Positions 50,510 to 59,674 are shown, numbered from the stretch's first letter. The stretch is DNA of 64,000 bases from Halopseudomonas pertucinogena (GCF_014646575.1 NZ_BMNN01000005.1:124001-188000), one strand, 5' to 3'. A program made the numbers and translations. The notes: a model not told the origin generated them from the sequence alone.

Positions 50510-51094
50510 ATGCAGTGGAAAAATACGCGCAGCGGCTATGGCCTGGTGGCGATCGCGCTGCACTGGCTGGTCGCGTTGACGGTGATCGGGCTCGCCATCC
50601 TGGGTCTGTGGATGGTGGATCTGAGTTATTACAGCCCCTGGTACCGCAGCGCGCCTTTCTGGCACCGGAGTGTAGGACTGGCGTTGTTCGCCGTGCTGCT
50701 GTTGCGAATGTTCTGGCGTTGCTTCAACCCACGCCCGGGCCAACTACCCAACCACAGGCGCTGGGAGCTTAACCTGGCGGCGCTGGTCCACGGATTGCTG
50801 TATTTCCTGCTGTTCGTGATCGTAATCAGCGGTTACCTGATCTCCACGGCCACAGGGCAGGGGATCAGCTTCTTCGGCTGGTTTGAGGTGCCGGCCACGT
50901 TGACCGGGCTCCCCGCTCAGGCGGACCGGGCCGGAGCCGTTCACTACTGGGCTGCGATCCTGGTGCTGGGGCTGGCTGCATTGCATGCACTGGGTGCGTT
51001 GAAACACCACTTCATCGACCGTGATGACACGCTGCGCCGTATGCTCGGTCTGCGGTCGCGACAACTGAACTCTTCAAAGGAGAAGCAAGCATGA
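50510..51094 (+). CDS. Cytochrome b561 (membrane di-heme protein)
   Basis: The 194-residue protein has four membrane helices and the Ni/Fe-hydrogenase-type cytochrome b fold of bacterial b561. Heme-ligand histidines are seen in IALHWLVAL (TM1), [10 protein letters not shown] (TM2), [11 protein letters not shown] (TM3) and [18 protein letters not shown] (TM4). It should pass electrons between the quinone pool and a periplasmic acceptor. The stop overlaps the YceI gene start, a pairing common in proteobacteria; YceI proteins bind isoprenoid quinones or fatty acids. Confidence 0.9.
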   Translation: MQWKNTRSGYGLVAIALHWLVALTVIGLAILGLWMVDLSYYSPWYRSAPFWHRSVGLALFAVLLLRMFWRCFNPRPGQLPNHRRWELNLAALVHGLLYFLLFVIVISGYLISTATGQGISFFGWFEVPATLTGLPAQADRAGAVHYWAAILVLGLAALHALGALKHHFIDRDDTLRRMLGLRSRQLNSSKEKQA

Positions 51095-51666
51095 AAAAGA
51101 TCATTTCCGGTATCGCGCTGGGTGGTTTGATGGCCGTTTCCGGTTCGCTGTTCGCCGCTGACTATGCAATCGACAAGGAAGGCCAGCACGCCTTCATCAA
51201 CTTCAAGACCGGGCATATGGGCTTCAGCATGCTGCACGGCCGCTTCAACGACTTTGACGGTTCCTTCAGCTGGGATGCCGACAAGCCGGAAGAGAGCAGG
51301 GTCGAGGTGGTCATCAACACCGCCAGTATCGATTCCAACCATGCCGAGCGTGACAAGCATCTGCGCAGCGCAGACTTCCTCAACGTGGACAAGCACCCGC
51401 AGGCGACCTTTGTTTCCACCGGCGTGGAAGTGACCGGTGAGGACACTGCGAAGGTCACTGGCGACTTTACCTTCAACGGTGTGACCAGGCCGGTGGTGAT
51501 CGACGCCCGCTTCATCGGTGAAGGCGAGGACCCCTGGGGCGGCTATCGCGCCGGGTTTGTCGGCACTACCAGCATCAAGCTGGCAGACTACGATGTTTCC
51601 ATGGACCTCGGGCCGGCTTCTGCTGTGGTCGAGCTGGACCTGACCATCGAAGGCGTCCGCAAGTAA
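51091..51666 (+). CDS. YceI family periplasmic lipid-binding protein
   Basis: The 191-residue protein has a signal peptide ending LFA and the lipocalin-like YceI barrel: [40 protein letters not shown], the [18 protein letters not shown] strand pair, and [14 protein letters not shown]. Relatives bind polyisoprenoids or fatty amides. It is translated from the same message as the b561 cytochrome (ATGA overlap) and is followed by a textbook terminator. Confidence 0.93.
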   Translation: MKKIISGIALGGLMAVSGSLFAADYAIDKEGQHAFINFKTGHMGFSMLHGRFNDFDGSFSWDADKPEESRVEVVINTASIDSNHAERDKHLRSADFLNVDKHPQATFVSTGVEVTGEDTAKVTGDFTFNGVTRPVVIDARFIGEGEDPWGGYRAGFVGTTSIKLADYDVSMDLGPASAVVELDLTIEGVRK

Positions 51667-51683
51667 GACGTTGCCGCGATGGC

Positions 51684-51711
51684 AAAAAAGCGAGCTCCGG
51701 CTCGCTTTTTT
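51684..51711 (+). terminator. Intrinsic terminator after YceI
   Basis: AAAAAAGCGAGC-TCCG-GCTCGCTTTTTT is a perfect symmetrical hairpin with a T6 tail, 17 bases past the stop codon. It can act in both directions. Confidence 0.92.
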
Positions 51712-51754
51712 CATGCCTGCCGATTGCCTCCTGGCGATTCGCTCTGATAGCATC

Positions 51755-51773
51755 GCAAACAATAACTATTCTC
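51755..51773. promoter_or_regulatory. Fur box candidate
   Basis: GCAAACAATAACTATTCTC matches 12 of 19 positions of the Fur consensus. It lies 25 bases before the start of the substrate-binding protein gene of an iron-type ABC importer, where iron repression is expected. Confidence 0.55.
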
Positions 51774-51798
51774 ACTCATCGTCTTTTCAGGAGTTGTC

Positions 51799-52734
51799 AT
51801 GCTGTCAGCCGTATCCCGTTATGCCGCAGTGTCCTGCGTGTGTCTGAGCATGATGCTGGGCGCCGCTGCCGTTCAGGCTGAGAGCGTGACCATCGCGCAT
51901 TCCAGCGGCCAGACCGAGGTGGCCGTGCAGCCGCAGAAGGTCGTGGTGCTGGATTGGTCGACACTGGACACCCTGGCTCAGCTGGGCGTGACCGTGGCAG
52001 GTATCCCTTCCTCCAACCCGCCTGAGATGCTGAAACAGTACCGCGATGGCCAGTTCATTCGTGCCGGCTCGCTGTTCGAGCCGGACCTGGAAGTGCTGAA
52101 GAACACTCAGCCGGAGCTGATCATTCTCGGCCGGCGGGCCCAGGGCAAATATGAAGAAGTGTCAGCTTTCGGCACCACCATCGACCTGACACCGGATCCG
52201 AACGATCTGCTGGGCAGCGTTGAGCGCAATACCCTGCTGCTGGGGGAGATCTTCGGCAAGCAGGACAGGGCGGCCGAGCTGGTGGCCCAGCTGAAGGCGT
52301 CGGTCGCGGAGCTGCGTCAGCTGACCAGGGAGCAGGGCGATGGTCTGCTGATTCTGACCACCGGTGGCAAGATGGCTGCCTTCGGCAAGGGTACGCGCTT
52401 CGGTCTGATTCACGATGTGTTCGGTGTCGAGCAGGCGGTGGATGAGCTGAAGGCCGGCCGCCATGGTCAGTCGGTCTCCTTCGAGTTCCTGCTGGAAGCC
52501 GATCCGGACTGGCTGTTCGTCATGGACCGTGATGCTGCCATCGGCCGCGAGGGCACCGCCGCTGCCGAGCTGATGGACAACGAACTGGTTGCCGCGACCA
52601 GCGCTGGCAGCAAGGGCCAGATCGTCTATCTGGACCCGGCCAGTTGGTACCTGCTGGATAACAGCGGTATCGGCGTAATGCAGCGCAGCGTTGATGAACT
52701 GATCAAGGTGTTCTCCGCTGCTGCTGCGCGCTGA
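51799..52734 (+). CDS. Siderophore ABC transporter, periplasmic binding protein (FatB/CeuE-like)
   Basis: The 311-residue protein captures a ferric siderophore in the periplasm. It has a signal peptide ending VQA and the class III binding-protein fold: VVVLDWSTLDTLAQLGV, ELIILGRRAQGKYEE, a long backbone helix, and ADPDWLFVMDRDAAIG. The Fur box upstream and the permease-permease-ATPase genes downstream agree. No lipobox is present, unlike the Gram-positive homologues. The siderophore cannot be named, but relatives take catecholates or mixed citrate-catecholates. Confidence 0.88.
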   Translation: MLSAVSRYAAVSCVCLSMMLGAAAVQAESVTIAHSSGQTEVAVQPQKVVVLDWSTLDTLAQLGVTVAGIPSSNPPEMLKQYRDGQFIRAGSLFEPDLEVLKNTQPELIILGRRAQGKYEEVSAFGTTIDLTPDPNDLLGSVERNTLLLGEIFGKQDRAAELVAQLKASVAELRQLTREQGDGLLILTTGGKMAAFGKGTRFGLIHDVFGVEQAVDELKAGRHGQSVSFEFLLEADPDWLFVMDRDAAIGREGTAAAELMDNELVAATSAGSKGQIVYLDPASWYLLDNSGIGVMQRSVDELIKVFSAAAAR

Positions 52735-52839
52735 ATAGCCCCTCTCTGAAGGCGGCGCTGATACCTTTCCCGCACAGCGGGAATCCAGGGCGGATTCGGG
52801 TTCGCGCTGTTCCGTTCGCAGGTTGTTCAGGCAGGATGC

Positions 52840-53850
52840 ATGACTGATTCCATCGCTTCATTACAGAGGGCCTCCCGGGGGAGCGCCCTCTGGCCGTTTC
52901 TGTTGCTGGTACTGGTAGTGGTGCTCGGGCTGTGCAGCCTGAACGTCGGTGCCAGCCGCATGAACCTTCTCAACGTACTGACCGCTGACCCGGATGACCG
53001 GGTGTCGAAGATCCTGTTTGCCAGCCGCCTGCCCCGCACCCTGGCGCTGATCCTCGCCGGTGCGGCGCTGGCAGTGGCCGGGGCGATACTGCAGATGATG
53101 GCGCGTAACCGGCTGGTCGACACCTCGACTACCGGGCCCATGGCGGCCGCCGCATTGGGGATGCTGGCACTGGCGATCGTGCTGCCGAACGGGCTGCCGC
53201 TGTGGGCACGCTTTCTGACAGTCAGCGCCTTTGCCGCAGGCGGTATTGTGCTGTTTCTCGGCGTGCTGCAACGCATGCCGCTGCGCTCGGCGCTGATCGT
53301 ACCGCTGGTCGGGCTGGTGATTGCCGGGGTGATTCACGCGGGGAGCGGGCTGATTGCCCATCACTTCGATCTGTCCCAATCCCTGCGGGCCTGGAACAGC
53401 GGGGATTTTTCCGCCGTGCTGCGTGGCCGTTATGAGTTGCTGTGGATTGCCGCCGGGCTGACCGTGGCGGCCATGCTGCTGGCCGATCGGTTTACCGTGA
53501 TCGGTATGGGCCGCGACTTTGCCACCAACATTGGCGTCAACTACGCGCTGCTGATGGCCATCGGCGTGGCGCTGGTATCCATGATCGTCGGCAGCGTGGT
53601 GGTCACCGCGGGGGTGATCCCCTTTATCGGGCTGGTCGCGCCGAACCTGGTGCGGCTGCTGGCCGGTGACAATCTGCGCCGGGCGGTGCCCATGGTCGCG
53701 CTGCTGGGCGCGGCGCTGTTGCTGGCCGCCGACCTGCTCGGTCGGCTGCTGATCCATCCCTACGAAGTGCCGTCCTCCAATCTGCTGTCGATCGCCGGTT
53801 GTGCGGTGTTCCTTGCAGTGCTGCTGCATGGGAGGGCGAAATGGTCATGA
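52840..53850 (+). CDS. Siderophore ABC transporter permease 1 (FecCD family)
   Basis: The 336-residue FecCD-type permease has about nine to ten membrane helices. Family segments are SRLPRTLALILAGAALAVAG near the start, the RLVDTSTTGPMAAAALG stretch, and GVIPFIGLVAPNLVRLLAGD, the coupling region that contacts the ATPase. It follows the binding-protein gene after 105 bases and overlaps the second permease gene, resembling FatD/VctD. Confidence 0.9.
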   Translation: MTDSIASLQRASRGSALWPFLLLVLVVVLGLCSLNVGASRMNLLNVLTADPDDRVSKILFASRLPRTLALILAGAALAVAGAILQMMARNRLVDTSTTGPMAAAALGMLALAIVLPNGLPLWARFLTVSAFAAGGIVLFLGVLQRMPLRSALIVPLVGLVIAGVIHAGSGLIAHHFDLSQSLRAWNSGDFSAVLRGRYELLWIAAGLTVAAMLLADRFTVIGMGRDFATNIGVNYALLMAIGVALVSMIVGSVVVTAGVIPFIGLVAPNLVRLLAGDNLRRAVPMVALLGAALLLAADLLGRLLIHPYEVPSSNLLSIAGCAVFLAVLLHGRAKWS

Positions 53851-54806
53851 GCCTCTGGCGTCAACCGGCGGCCCGGGTTGGGCTGCTGGCGGTGGTGGCG
53901 GTGCTGTGCGTGATCGGCTTCATGACGCTGAATGTGCAGACCGACTGGGTCTTCATCCTCGAACACCGGGGCAGCCGCCTGCTGGCATTGCTGCTGACCG
54001 CCTGCGCCATTGGCGTCTCCACCGTGCTGTTCCAGACCATTACCCACAGCCGCCTGCTGACCCCGGCGCTGATGGGCTTCGATGTGCTCTTCGTGCTGGT
54101 CAATACCTTGGTGCTGCTGGTGTGGGGTGGCGCGGAGCTGGCGGCCTGGCCGCCTTCACTGCGCTTTGCCGTGCAGGTACTGGTGATGGTGGCGGTGGCG
54201 CTGCTGGCGTTCCGCCTGCTATTTTCCGGCTCGGTGCGCAGTCTGCACCTGATGATCCTGCTGGGCATGCTGGCGGGCATGCTGTTCCGGGAGCTGGCTG
54301 AACTGGGCGCGCGGGTGCTTGACCCCAGCGAATTCGGCATCAGCAGTGGCGTACGTCAGGCCAGCTTCAATCGAGTCAATACCTCCCTGCTCTGGGCGTC
54401 TTCGTTGGGTCTGGCGCTGGCCGGGCTGTTGCTGCTGCGCTGGCGGCGCTATCTGGATGTACTGTCGCTGGGCCGGGACATCGCCATCAACCTGGGCGTG
54501 GCCCATGGTCGGGTAGTACTGGGCATCATGGCGGTGGTAGCCATCATGGTCTCGGTGGCCACGGTACTGGTCGGGCCGACCCTGTTCTTCGGTCTGCTAA
54601 TTGCCAACCTGGCCTACTGGTTTACCGGTACCCAGCGCCACCGCTGGACACTGCCGGCCAGTGTGCTGGCGGGCATCATCTGTCTGGTCGGTGGTCAGGT
54701 GCTGCTGGAACACCTGCTGTCCTCAACCCTGCCGCTGGCGCTGGTGATCGAGCTGGCCGGTGGATTGCTGTTCATAGCGCTGCTGTTGCGCGGAGTAAGA
54801 CAATGA
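53841..54806 (+). CDS. Siderophore ABC transporter permease 2 (FecCD family)
   Basis: The second FecCD-type subunit (321 residues from ATG 53841) pairs with the first to form the membrane channel, as FatC does with FatD. It has VLFQTITHSRLLTPALMGFD, the GRDIAINLGVAHGR coupling segment and VGPTLFFGLLIANLAYW. GGAGGG at 53831 lies four bases before ATG 53841 and ten before ATG 53847, which overlaps the previous stop; either may be used. It overlaps the ATPase gene by four bases. Confidence 0.88.
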   Translation: MVMSLWRQPAARVGLLAVVAVLCVIGFMTLNVQTDWVFILEHRGSRLLALLLTACAIGVSTVLFQTITHSRLLTPALMGFDVLFVLVNTLVLLVWGGAELAAWPPSLRFAVQVLVMVAVALLAFRLLFSGSVRSLHLMILLGMLAGMLFRELAELGARVLDPSEFGISSGVRQASFNRVNTSLLWASSLGLALAGLLLLRWRRYLDVLSLGRDIAINLGVAHGRVVLGIMAVVAIMVSVATVLVGPTLFFGLLIANLAYWFTGTQRHRWTLPASVLAGIICLVGGQVLLEHLLSSTLPLALVIELAGGLLFIALLLRGVRQ

Positions 54807-55585
54807 TTGAAACCCGTGGAGTATCCAAACGCTACGGCGACACCCTGGTGGTGGACGATGTCAGCCTGACCATTCCCAGGGGCGGCTTCACCTCCATCAT
54901 CGGGCCCAACGGGGCGGGTAAGTCGACCCTGCTGTCGATGATCAGCCGGCTGACGCCGATGAGTGCCGGCACGGTACTGGTTGATGGTATGGATGTGACC
55001 CGTACGCCCGGCAATGTGCTGGCCCAGCGTTTATCCATTCTGCGTCAGGACAATCAGACCTCCCTGCGCCTGACCGTGCGGGATCTGGTGGCCTTCGGGC
55101 GCTTTCCCCATTCCGGGGGACGGCTGACCGCCGCGGATCTGCGTCATGTGGATGAGGCCATGGATTATCTGCAGCTCAACGAATACCGCGACCGGCCAAT
55201 CGACGAGCTGTCCGGTGGGCAGCGCCAGCGCGCCTATGTGGCCATGGTGATGTGTCAGGACACCGATTATGTGCTGCTGGACGAGCCGCTGAACAATATC
55301 GACATGCGCTTTGCCGTGGACATGATGCAGCTGCTGCGCCGCGCCGCCGACGAGAAGGGCAAGACGGTGGTAGTGGTGCTGCATGACATCAACTTCGCTT
55401 CCTGCTATTCGGACCATATCATCGCCATGCGTCGGGGCAGACCGGCCTATCAGGGCACCCCCGCCGAGATCATCCGCGATGAGGTGCTGCGCGACCTGTA
55501 CGAGATGGATATCCGGGTGCATGAGGTGAATGATCAGCGGATCTGCGTCTATTTCCGCATGCCCGCCACGGCATCAGCCGTGTAA
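54803..55585 (+). CDS. Siderophore ABC transporter ATP-binding protein
   Basis: The 260-residue ATPase powers uptake. Walker A is IGPNGAGKST (about residue 36), the Q-loop is in RQDNQTSLRLTV, the ABC signature is ELSGGQRQRAYVAM, Walker B is YVLLDEPLNNID, and the H-loop is VVLHDIN. Its start overlaps permease 2 (ATGA). The operon then ends; a complete importer is encoded but no outer-membrane receptor adjoins it. Confidence 0.94.
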   Translation: MIETRGVSKRYGDTLVVDDVSLTIPRGGFTSIIGPNGAGKSTLLSMISRLTPMSAGTVLVDGMDVTRTPGNVLAQRLSILRQDNQTSLRLTVRDLVAFGRFPHSGGRLTAADLRHVDEAMDYLQLNEYRDRPIDELSGGQRQRAYVAMVMCQDTDYVLLDEPLNNIDMRFAVDMMQLLRRAADEKGKTVVVVLHDINFASCYSDHIIAMRRGRPAYQGTPAEIIRDEVLRDLYEMDIRVHEVNDQRICVYFRMPATASAV

Positions 55586-55633
55586 CGCAGCGCCAGGCCA
55601 GCCACCCCGTAAGCCCATCGCGGAACCCACCCC

Positions 55634-55710
55634 GGAAGGGCCGGGTTCCATCCCGGCCAGCGGCGTATCCGCCCGCGCGAGGATGGGCGAGATGGAACTC
55701 GCCCCTCCCA
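55634..55710. repeat. REPIN-like repeat, family 2, copy A
   Basis: The unit starts AAGGGCCGGGTTCCATCCCG and ends with the near-inverse CGAGATGGAACTCGCCCCT, with GCCAGCGGCGTATCCGCCCG in the middle. The inverted ends with a conserved centre are the structure of a REPIN. It lies between the importer operon and the LysR gene; the 288-base gap holds only this and copy B. Confidence 0.82.
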
Positions 55711-55788
55711 GCCACTTCTGGTCTTTTTAACCATTCTTGTGCATTGGGCTCCGCTCAAAGGCAGGCTAGCCCAGAAAGCACTCCCCCT

Positions 55789-55863
55789 GGAGGGCCGGGT
55801 TCCATCCCGGCCAGTGGCGTATCCGCCCGCGCGAGGAGGGGCGAGATGGAACTCGCTCCTCCA
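55789..55863. repeat. REPIN-like repeat, family 2, copy B
   Basis: It is nearly identical to copy A, in the same orientation, 78 bases further on, with about five differences across 75 bases. It ends 10 bases before the LysR gene stop, so it may also serve as its transcript end. Confidence 0.82.
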
Positions 55864-55873
55864 GGTGCTCCGA

Positions 55874-56782
55874 TCAGGAGCCGGTCCGGCTCTGAACGTA
55901 GGCTCTGGCCTCCTCGATTACCCAGTCCCTGAATCCCTGCAGGGTGGCTGACTCGGCCTTGCGCTCGGGGATCACCAGATAGTACGCATTGCTGCTGTCG
56001 AAGCTGTGCGGGTTGGCAATCACCAGGCGGCCGCTTTCCAGCTCGCTGCGGATGAGAAAGGGCGGTATCAATGCCACCCCCATGCCGTGCATGGCCGCCT
56101 GGGCGAGCATGGAGAACAGTTCCAGCCGGGTACCGTTGAGGTCATGCTCGATGCGCATGTCGCATGATTCGAACCACTGGCGCCAGGCATAGGGCCGGGT
56201 GGATTGCTGCAGCAGCGGCAGCTGGCTGATCTGCTCCGGTGTCAATCCCGGCCGGCCACCGAGCAGCTGCGGGCTGCATACCGGCACCGGCGACTCCGTC
56301 ATGAGGAAGTGCACTTCCGTTCCCGACCAGTCACCATCGCCGAAATAGATGGCCGCGTCGAACTCCGTATCGGCAAACAGGAAGGGCCTGGTGCGGTTGG
56401 TCATGTTGATCGTGACATGCGGATGTTGCACAACGAACTGGCCCATCCGTGGCAGCAGCCACTGGGTGCCGAAGGTTGGTACTGTGGCCAGCTCCAGGGT
56501 GGCGCTACCCTTGTTGCCCATCAGCGAAAGGGTGTCGCGCTCCACTGCGTCAAGTCGGTTAGCGATGCGCCGACTGTAGGTCTGACCGGCCTCGGTAAGC
56601 CGCACGCCTCTGCGGGTGCGTCGGAACAGGTCAACGTCGAGGAAACGCTCCAGATTGGCGATCTGACGGCAGACGGCGCTCTGGGTCATGGCCAGTTCCT
56701 CGGCGGCACGGGTAAAACTTTCATGCCTGGCGGCAGATTCGAAACAGATCAGAGCCTGGGTAGGGGGAATCTTGCGGCGCAT
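55874..56782 (-). CDS. LysR-type regulator, probable activator of gcdH
   Basis: The 302-residue protein has the N-terminal helix-turn-helix in ESFTRAAEELAMTQSAVCRQ and a C-terminal effector-binding domain with WRQWFESCDM and GMGVALIPPFLI, as in the GcvA-like branch. It is divergent from gcdH, the arrangement seen for the regulator of glutaryl-CoA dehydrogenase (GcdR) in Pseudomonas. The likely effector is glutarate or a related intermediate of lysine breakdown. A LysR-type site lies just before its start. Confidence 0.88.
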   Translation of the reverse strand: MRRKIPPTQALICFESAARHESFTRAAEELAMTQSAVCRQIANLERFLDVDLFRRTRRGVRLTEAGQTYSRRIANRLDAVERDTLSLMGNKGSATLELATVPTFGTQWLLPRMGQFVVQHPHVTINMTNRTRPFLFADTEFDAAIYFGDGDWSGTEVHFLMTESPVPVCSPQLLGGRPGLTPEQISQLPLLQQSTRPYAWRQWFESCDMRIEHDLNGTRLELFSMLAQAAMHGMGVALIPPFLIRSELESGRLVIANPHSFDSSNAYYLVIPERKAESATLQGFRDWVIEEARAYVQSRTGS

Positions 56783-56804
56783 GGATATTGCCTGGCTTTC
56801 ATTT

Positions 56805-56818
56805 TTCGGAATTCCAAA
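56805..56818. promoter_or_regulatory. LysR-type binding site in the gcdH control region
   Basis: TTCGGAATTCCAAA contains the perfect core GGAATTCC and fits the T-N11-A rule of LysR regulators. It is 22 bases upstream of the regulator's start and 114 bases before gcdH, suitable for autorepression and activation. Confidence 0.5.
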
Positions 56819-56932
56819 TTAGCACAGATGGCTGAAAAAAACGCGTTTGCCTCGACAGGTCGGGCAGACTAGGCTGTGTCAGGTCTGAAGGGGCCGCTCC
56901 AGGCTCGAATGCGAATATTGATCGGAGAACCC

Positions 56933-58117
56933 ATGGCTAATACCAAAGCAAGTTTCAACTGGATGGATCCGCTGTTGCTGGATCAACAGCTCACCGAAGA
57001 AGAGCGCATGGTGCGCAACTCGGCAGCGCAGTACTGCCAGGACAAGCTGATGCCACGGGTGCTGGAGTCCTTTCGCCATGAGCAGACCGATGCCGATATC
57101 TTTCGCGAAATGGGCGAGCTGGGCCTGCTGGGTGCGACCATCCCCACGGAGTACGGTGGCAGTGGTCTGAACTATGTCTGCTACGGCCTGATAGCCCGGG
57201 AAGTGGAGCGTGTCGACTCCGGCTACCGTTCGATGATGAGCGTGCAGTCTTCGCTGGTGATGGTGCCGATCAATGAATTTGGCTCCGCGGAGCAGAAGCA
57301 GAAATACCTGCCGAAACTGGCCAGCGGCGAATACATCGGCTGCTTCGGGCTGACCGAGCCGAACCACGGCTCCGATCCCGGCTCGATGGAGACCCGGGCG
57401 AAGAAGGTCGAGGGTGGCTACCTGCTCAAGGGCGCCAAGATGTGGATCACCAACAGCCCTATCGCGGATGTATTCGTGGTCTGGGCCAAGACCGAGGACG
57501 GCGTGATCCGCGGCTTCATTCTCGAAAAGGGCTGGAAAGGCCTGAGCGCACCGGCGATCAAGGGCAAGGTCGGGCTGCGTACCTCGATCACCGGCGAGAT
57601 CGTGATGGAGGATGTATTCGTTCCGGAAGAGAACCTGATGCCGGGTGTGACCGGTCTGCGCGGCCCCTTCACCTGCCTGAACTCCGCCCGCTATGGCATC
57701 TCCTGGGGCGCACTGGGCGCCGCCGAGTTCTGCTGGCACACCGCCCGGCAGTACACCCTGGATCGTCTGCAGTTCGGCCGCCCGCTGGCTCAGACCCAGT
57801 TGATCCAGAAGAAGCTGGCAGACATGCAGACCGAGATCACCATGGCGCTGCAGGGTTGTCTGCGCCTCGGCCGGATGAAGGATGAGGGCACCGCCGCGGT
57901 GGAAATCACCTCTATCATGAAGCGCAACTCCTGCGGCAAGGCGCTCGATATCGCCCGGATGGCCCGCGACATGCTGGGCGGCAATGGCATTTCCGATGAA
58001 TACGGCGTGATCCGGCATGTGGTCAATCTGGAGGTGGTCAACACCTATGAAGGGACCCATGACGTGCATGCGCTGATTCTGGGCCGGGCGCAGACAGGGT
58101 TGCAGGCGTTTTTCTGA
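56933..58117 (+). CDS. gcdH: Glutaryl-CoA dehydrogenase
   Basis: This FAD enzyme oxidises and decarboxylates glutaryl-CoA to crotonyl-CoA in lysine and glutarate degradation. The 394-residue protein has the acyl-CoA dehydrogenase layout with [38 protein letters not shown], and the catalytic Glu in [19 protein letters not shown] near the C-terminus. GGAGAA precedes ATG 56933. The glutarate CoA-transferase gene (gcdG) that often follows gcdH in Pseudomonas is not here. Confidence 0.95.
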   Translation: MANTKASFNWMDPLLLDQQLTEEERMVRNSAAQYCQDKLMPRVLESFRHEQTDADIFREMGELGLLGATIPTEYGGSGLNYVCYGLIAREVERVDSGYRSMMSVQSSLVMVPINEFGSAEQKQKYLPKLASGEYIGCFGLTEPNHGSDPGSMETRAKKVEGGYLLKGAKMWITNSPIADVFVVWAKTEDGVIRGFILEKGWKGLSAPAIKGKVGLRTSITGEIVMEDVFVPEENLMPGVTGLRGPFTCLNSARYGISWGALGAAEFCWHTARQYTLDRLQFGRPLAQTQLIQKKLADMQTEITMALQGCLRLGRMKDEGTAAVEITSIMKRNSCGKALDIARMARDMLGGNGISDEYGVIRHVVNLEVVNTYEGTHDVHALILGRAQTGLQAFF

Positions 58118-58127
58118 CTACAGCAGT

Positions 58128-58153
58128 AATCGCCCCGAAGCCGAGGCTCCTGC
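58128..58153 (-). repeat. Degenerate REP head (family 1)
   Basis: On the minus strand it reads GCAGGAGCCTCGGCTTCGGG then GCGATT, close to the GTAGGAGCCCCGACCTCGGG and GCGAT of the copy near folK. It lies just after gcdH and before the terminator of the convergent stress protein gene. Confidence 0.5.
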
Positions 58154-58196
58154 AAGGTAATTTGCCCCCTCGGAGCTGCACAGAGGCGTGATATGC

Positions 58197-58220
58197 GAAG
58201 GCCCCGATAGCGGGGCCTTC
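58197..58220. terminator. Terminator between gcdH and the stress protein gene
   Basis: GAAGGCCCCG-ATAG-CGGGGCCTTC is a perfect 10-base stem four bases after the stress protein stop codon. It sits in the convergent gap and probably ends both transcripts. Confidence 0.7.
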
Positions 58221-58224
58221 TACG

Positions 58225-59025
58225 TTACAGTTCGCTGTTGACCGGGATCAGCAGCACGGGCTGGCGACTTTCCCGTGCGACACCTTCGGCAGTACTGCCG
58301 ATCATCAGGTCCTGGATCGGCGTGGTGCCGCGCTTGCCGATGATCAGCAGTGACGCCTGCTCGTCGGCGGCCGTCTTGACGATCTCCCTTACCGCCGAGC
58401 CCTTTGTATGCCGCACCGCTAGCTGTTCGTGGCGGCTGACGAGGGCGGACACCTGCTCATCAATCACTGCCCTGTTGTCATATTCATCGGTCTCGACCCA
58501 GAGCACCAGGCCGGGGCGACCCGGGGTGATGAAATGTTCGAACGCCCGCTGCGCCACCTGCGCCGGGCGCGAGCCATCGGTGGCGAGCATGATCAGGCCC
58601 TCAGGCTCGATAGCTGCGGCGTCTGCGGGAATGATGAGCAGTGGCAGCCGGGTCAGGCGAGCCAGGTTGAGGGTTGTGTTGCCGTAAAACAGTGCCCGCC
58701 CCGCCGAGTGGCTCTGGTTCAGCACGATCAGGCCATCGGCCTTGAGCCGGCGTGCCACCTCGTGGAGCTCGGTGGCGGCGAAGCCCCGGCGCACCTCGAA
58801 CCCGGTGGGGATACCCAGCTCCGCGGACAGCCGGCCTGAGAGCTTTTCCAGATGCCCGGCCGCTACGGCCTCGCTGTCCTCTATGTTGACCCGGCGGGTG
58901 GCATCTACCGCGTGCACCAGCGTCAGCCGCTCAACGCCTGCCAGTCCGAGTATCGGCGGCAGGCGATCAAGGGTCTTATCCCAGCTTTCCGAATAGTCGA
59001 AACCAAGAATGCAGTGTTTCAGCAT
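58225..59025 (-). CDS. Universal stress protein with two tandem Usp domains
   Basis: The 266-residue protein has two UspA-like domains in one chain. The first starts KHCILGFDYSESWDKTLDRL and ends with the LPLLIIPADA strand. The second starts LIMLATDGSRPAQVAQRAF and has the ATP-binding G-x2-G-x9-G-S pattern in IGKRGTTPIQDLMIGSTAE. The first domain has a weaker version of the nucleotide loop (ALFYGNTTLNLAR). It may bind ATP and act in stress survival. It stands alone, with GAAGGG before the ATG. Confidence 0.9.
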   Translation of the reverse strand: MLKHCILGFDYSESWDKTLDRLPPILGLAGVERLTLVHAVDATRRVNIEDSEAVAAGHLEKLSGRLSAELGIPTGFEVRRGFAATELHEVARRLKADGLIVLNQSHSAGRALFYGNTTLNLARLTRLPLLIIPADAAAIEPEGLIMLATDGSRPAQVAQRAFEHFITPGRPGLVLWVETDEYDNRAVIDEQVSALVSRHEQLAVRHTKGSAVREIVKTAADEQASLLIIGKRGTTPIQDLMIGSTAEGVARESRQPVLLIPVNSEL

Positions 59026-59086
59026 GGACTGGCCCTTCTTTTATGATCTGGTTACCAGTCTAGCCGACGCTCATGAATGAGCTAAT

Positions 59087-59674
59087 TCAGAAGGTAATCC
59101 GTTCATGCGCTGGAGCCAGCCCGCAATCGGATGAAGTCCAGCGGTGTATCTCATGGCGCTGGCGATTCGCATTGGGTTTCAACGGCAGGCCACCGGCGGG
59201 GCGCAGCCGATCTTCCACCATGAAGGACGCGTGGATTTCACGGGTGCTGATGATCTGCACCAGCCCGTGCAGTTCTCCGGTGGCCCCCTGACTGTTATCG
59301 CAGCGGCCGAGAATACGCAGGGTCGAGCGGTCAGTCTGTTTCAGGTCGAACTGGCAATCCGGCAGCTTGCGCTGAATGATGCGTTGCATGCTGTCCAGAC
59401 GGCCGAGACCGGCAGCCTGAGCGACAGACATGCATTCCATGGTGACTTCGGGAACTGTCTTGATGACCGCTGAGTTCATCAGCGCCTGGTAGTCGGCGTT
59501 GGTCAATTCTGCAGGCTGAAGATCGCCCGTCACCCTGTGTGGGTCGTTGTAACCGTTGAGTATCCTGTTCTCGCTCCGCCAAAGTCCCGCCTCGGGAACA
59601 GGCTGCAGATGGTGGGCTTGCACAGGCAGACTGATGATGGTGACAAGCGCGAAAATGGAAAAGGCGCTTTTCAT
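59087..59674 (-). CDS. Exported DUF3617-like protein
   Basis: The 195-residue protein has a signal peptide ending VQA, then EAGLWRSENRI and the Cys pattern MECMSVAQA ... LPDCQFD ... GRCDNSQGATGE, which fits the DUF3617 family of small periplasmic proteins of unknown role. A strong AGGAGGA site precedes the ATG. A short dyad GCTCATTCATGAGC just after the stop may end its transcript. It shows no operon link. Confidence 0.75.
   Translation of the reverse strand: MKSAFSIFALVTIISLPVQAHHLQPVPEAGLWRSENRILNGYNDPHRVTGDLQPAELTNADYQALMNSAVIKTVPEVTMECMSVAQAAGLGRLDSMQRIIQRKLPDCQFDLKQTDRSTLRILGRCDNSQGATGELHGLVQIISTREIHASFMVEDRLRPAGGLPLKPNANRQRHEIHRWTSSDCGLAPAHERITF

Noticed and set aside
55530-55951. Short plus-strand frames across the family 2 repeats
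   Set aside because: They are translations of the repeats themselves and appear in parallel in both copies.
58225-59025. Two separate stress protein genes fused by an error
   Set aside because: Tandem Usp proteins of this length are a known form, and the frame is continuous with good similarity across the join.
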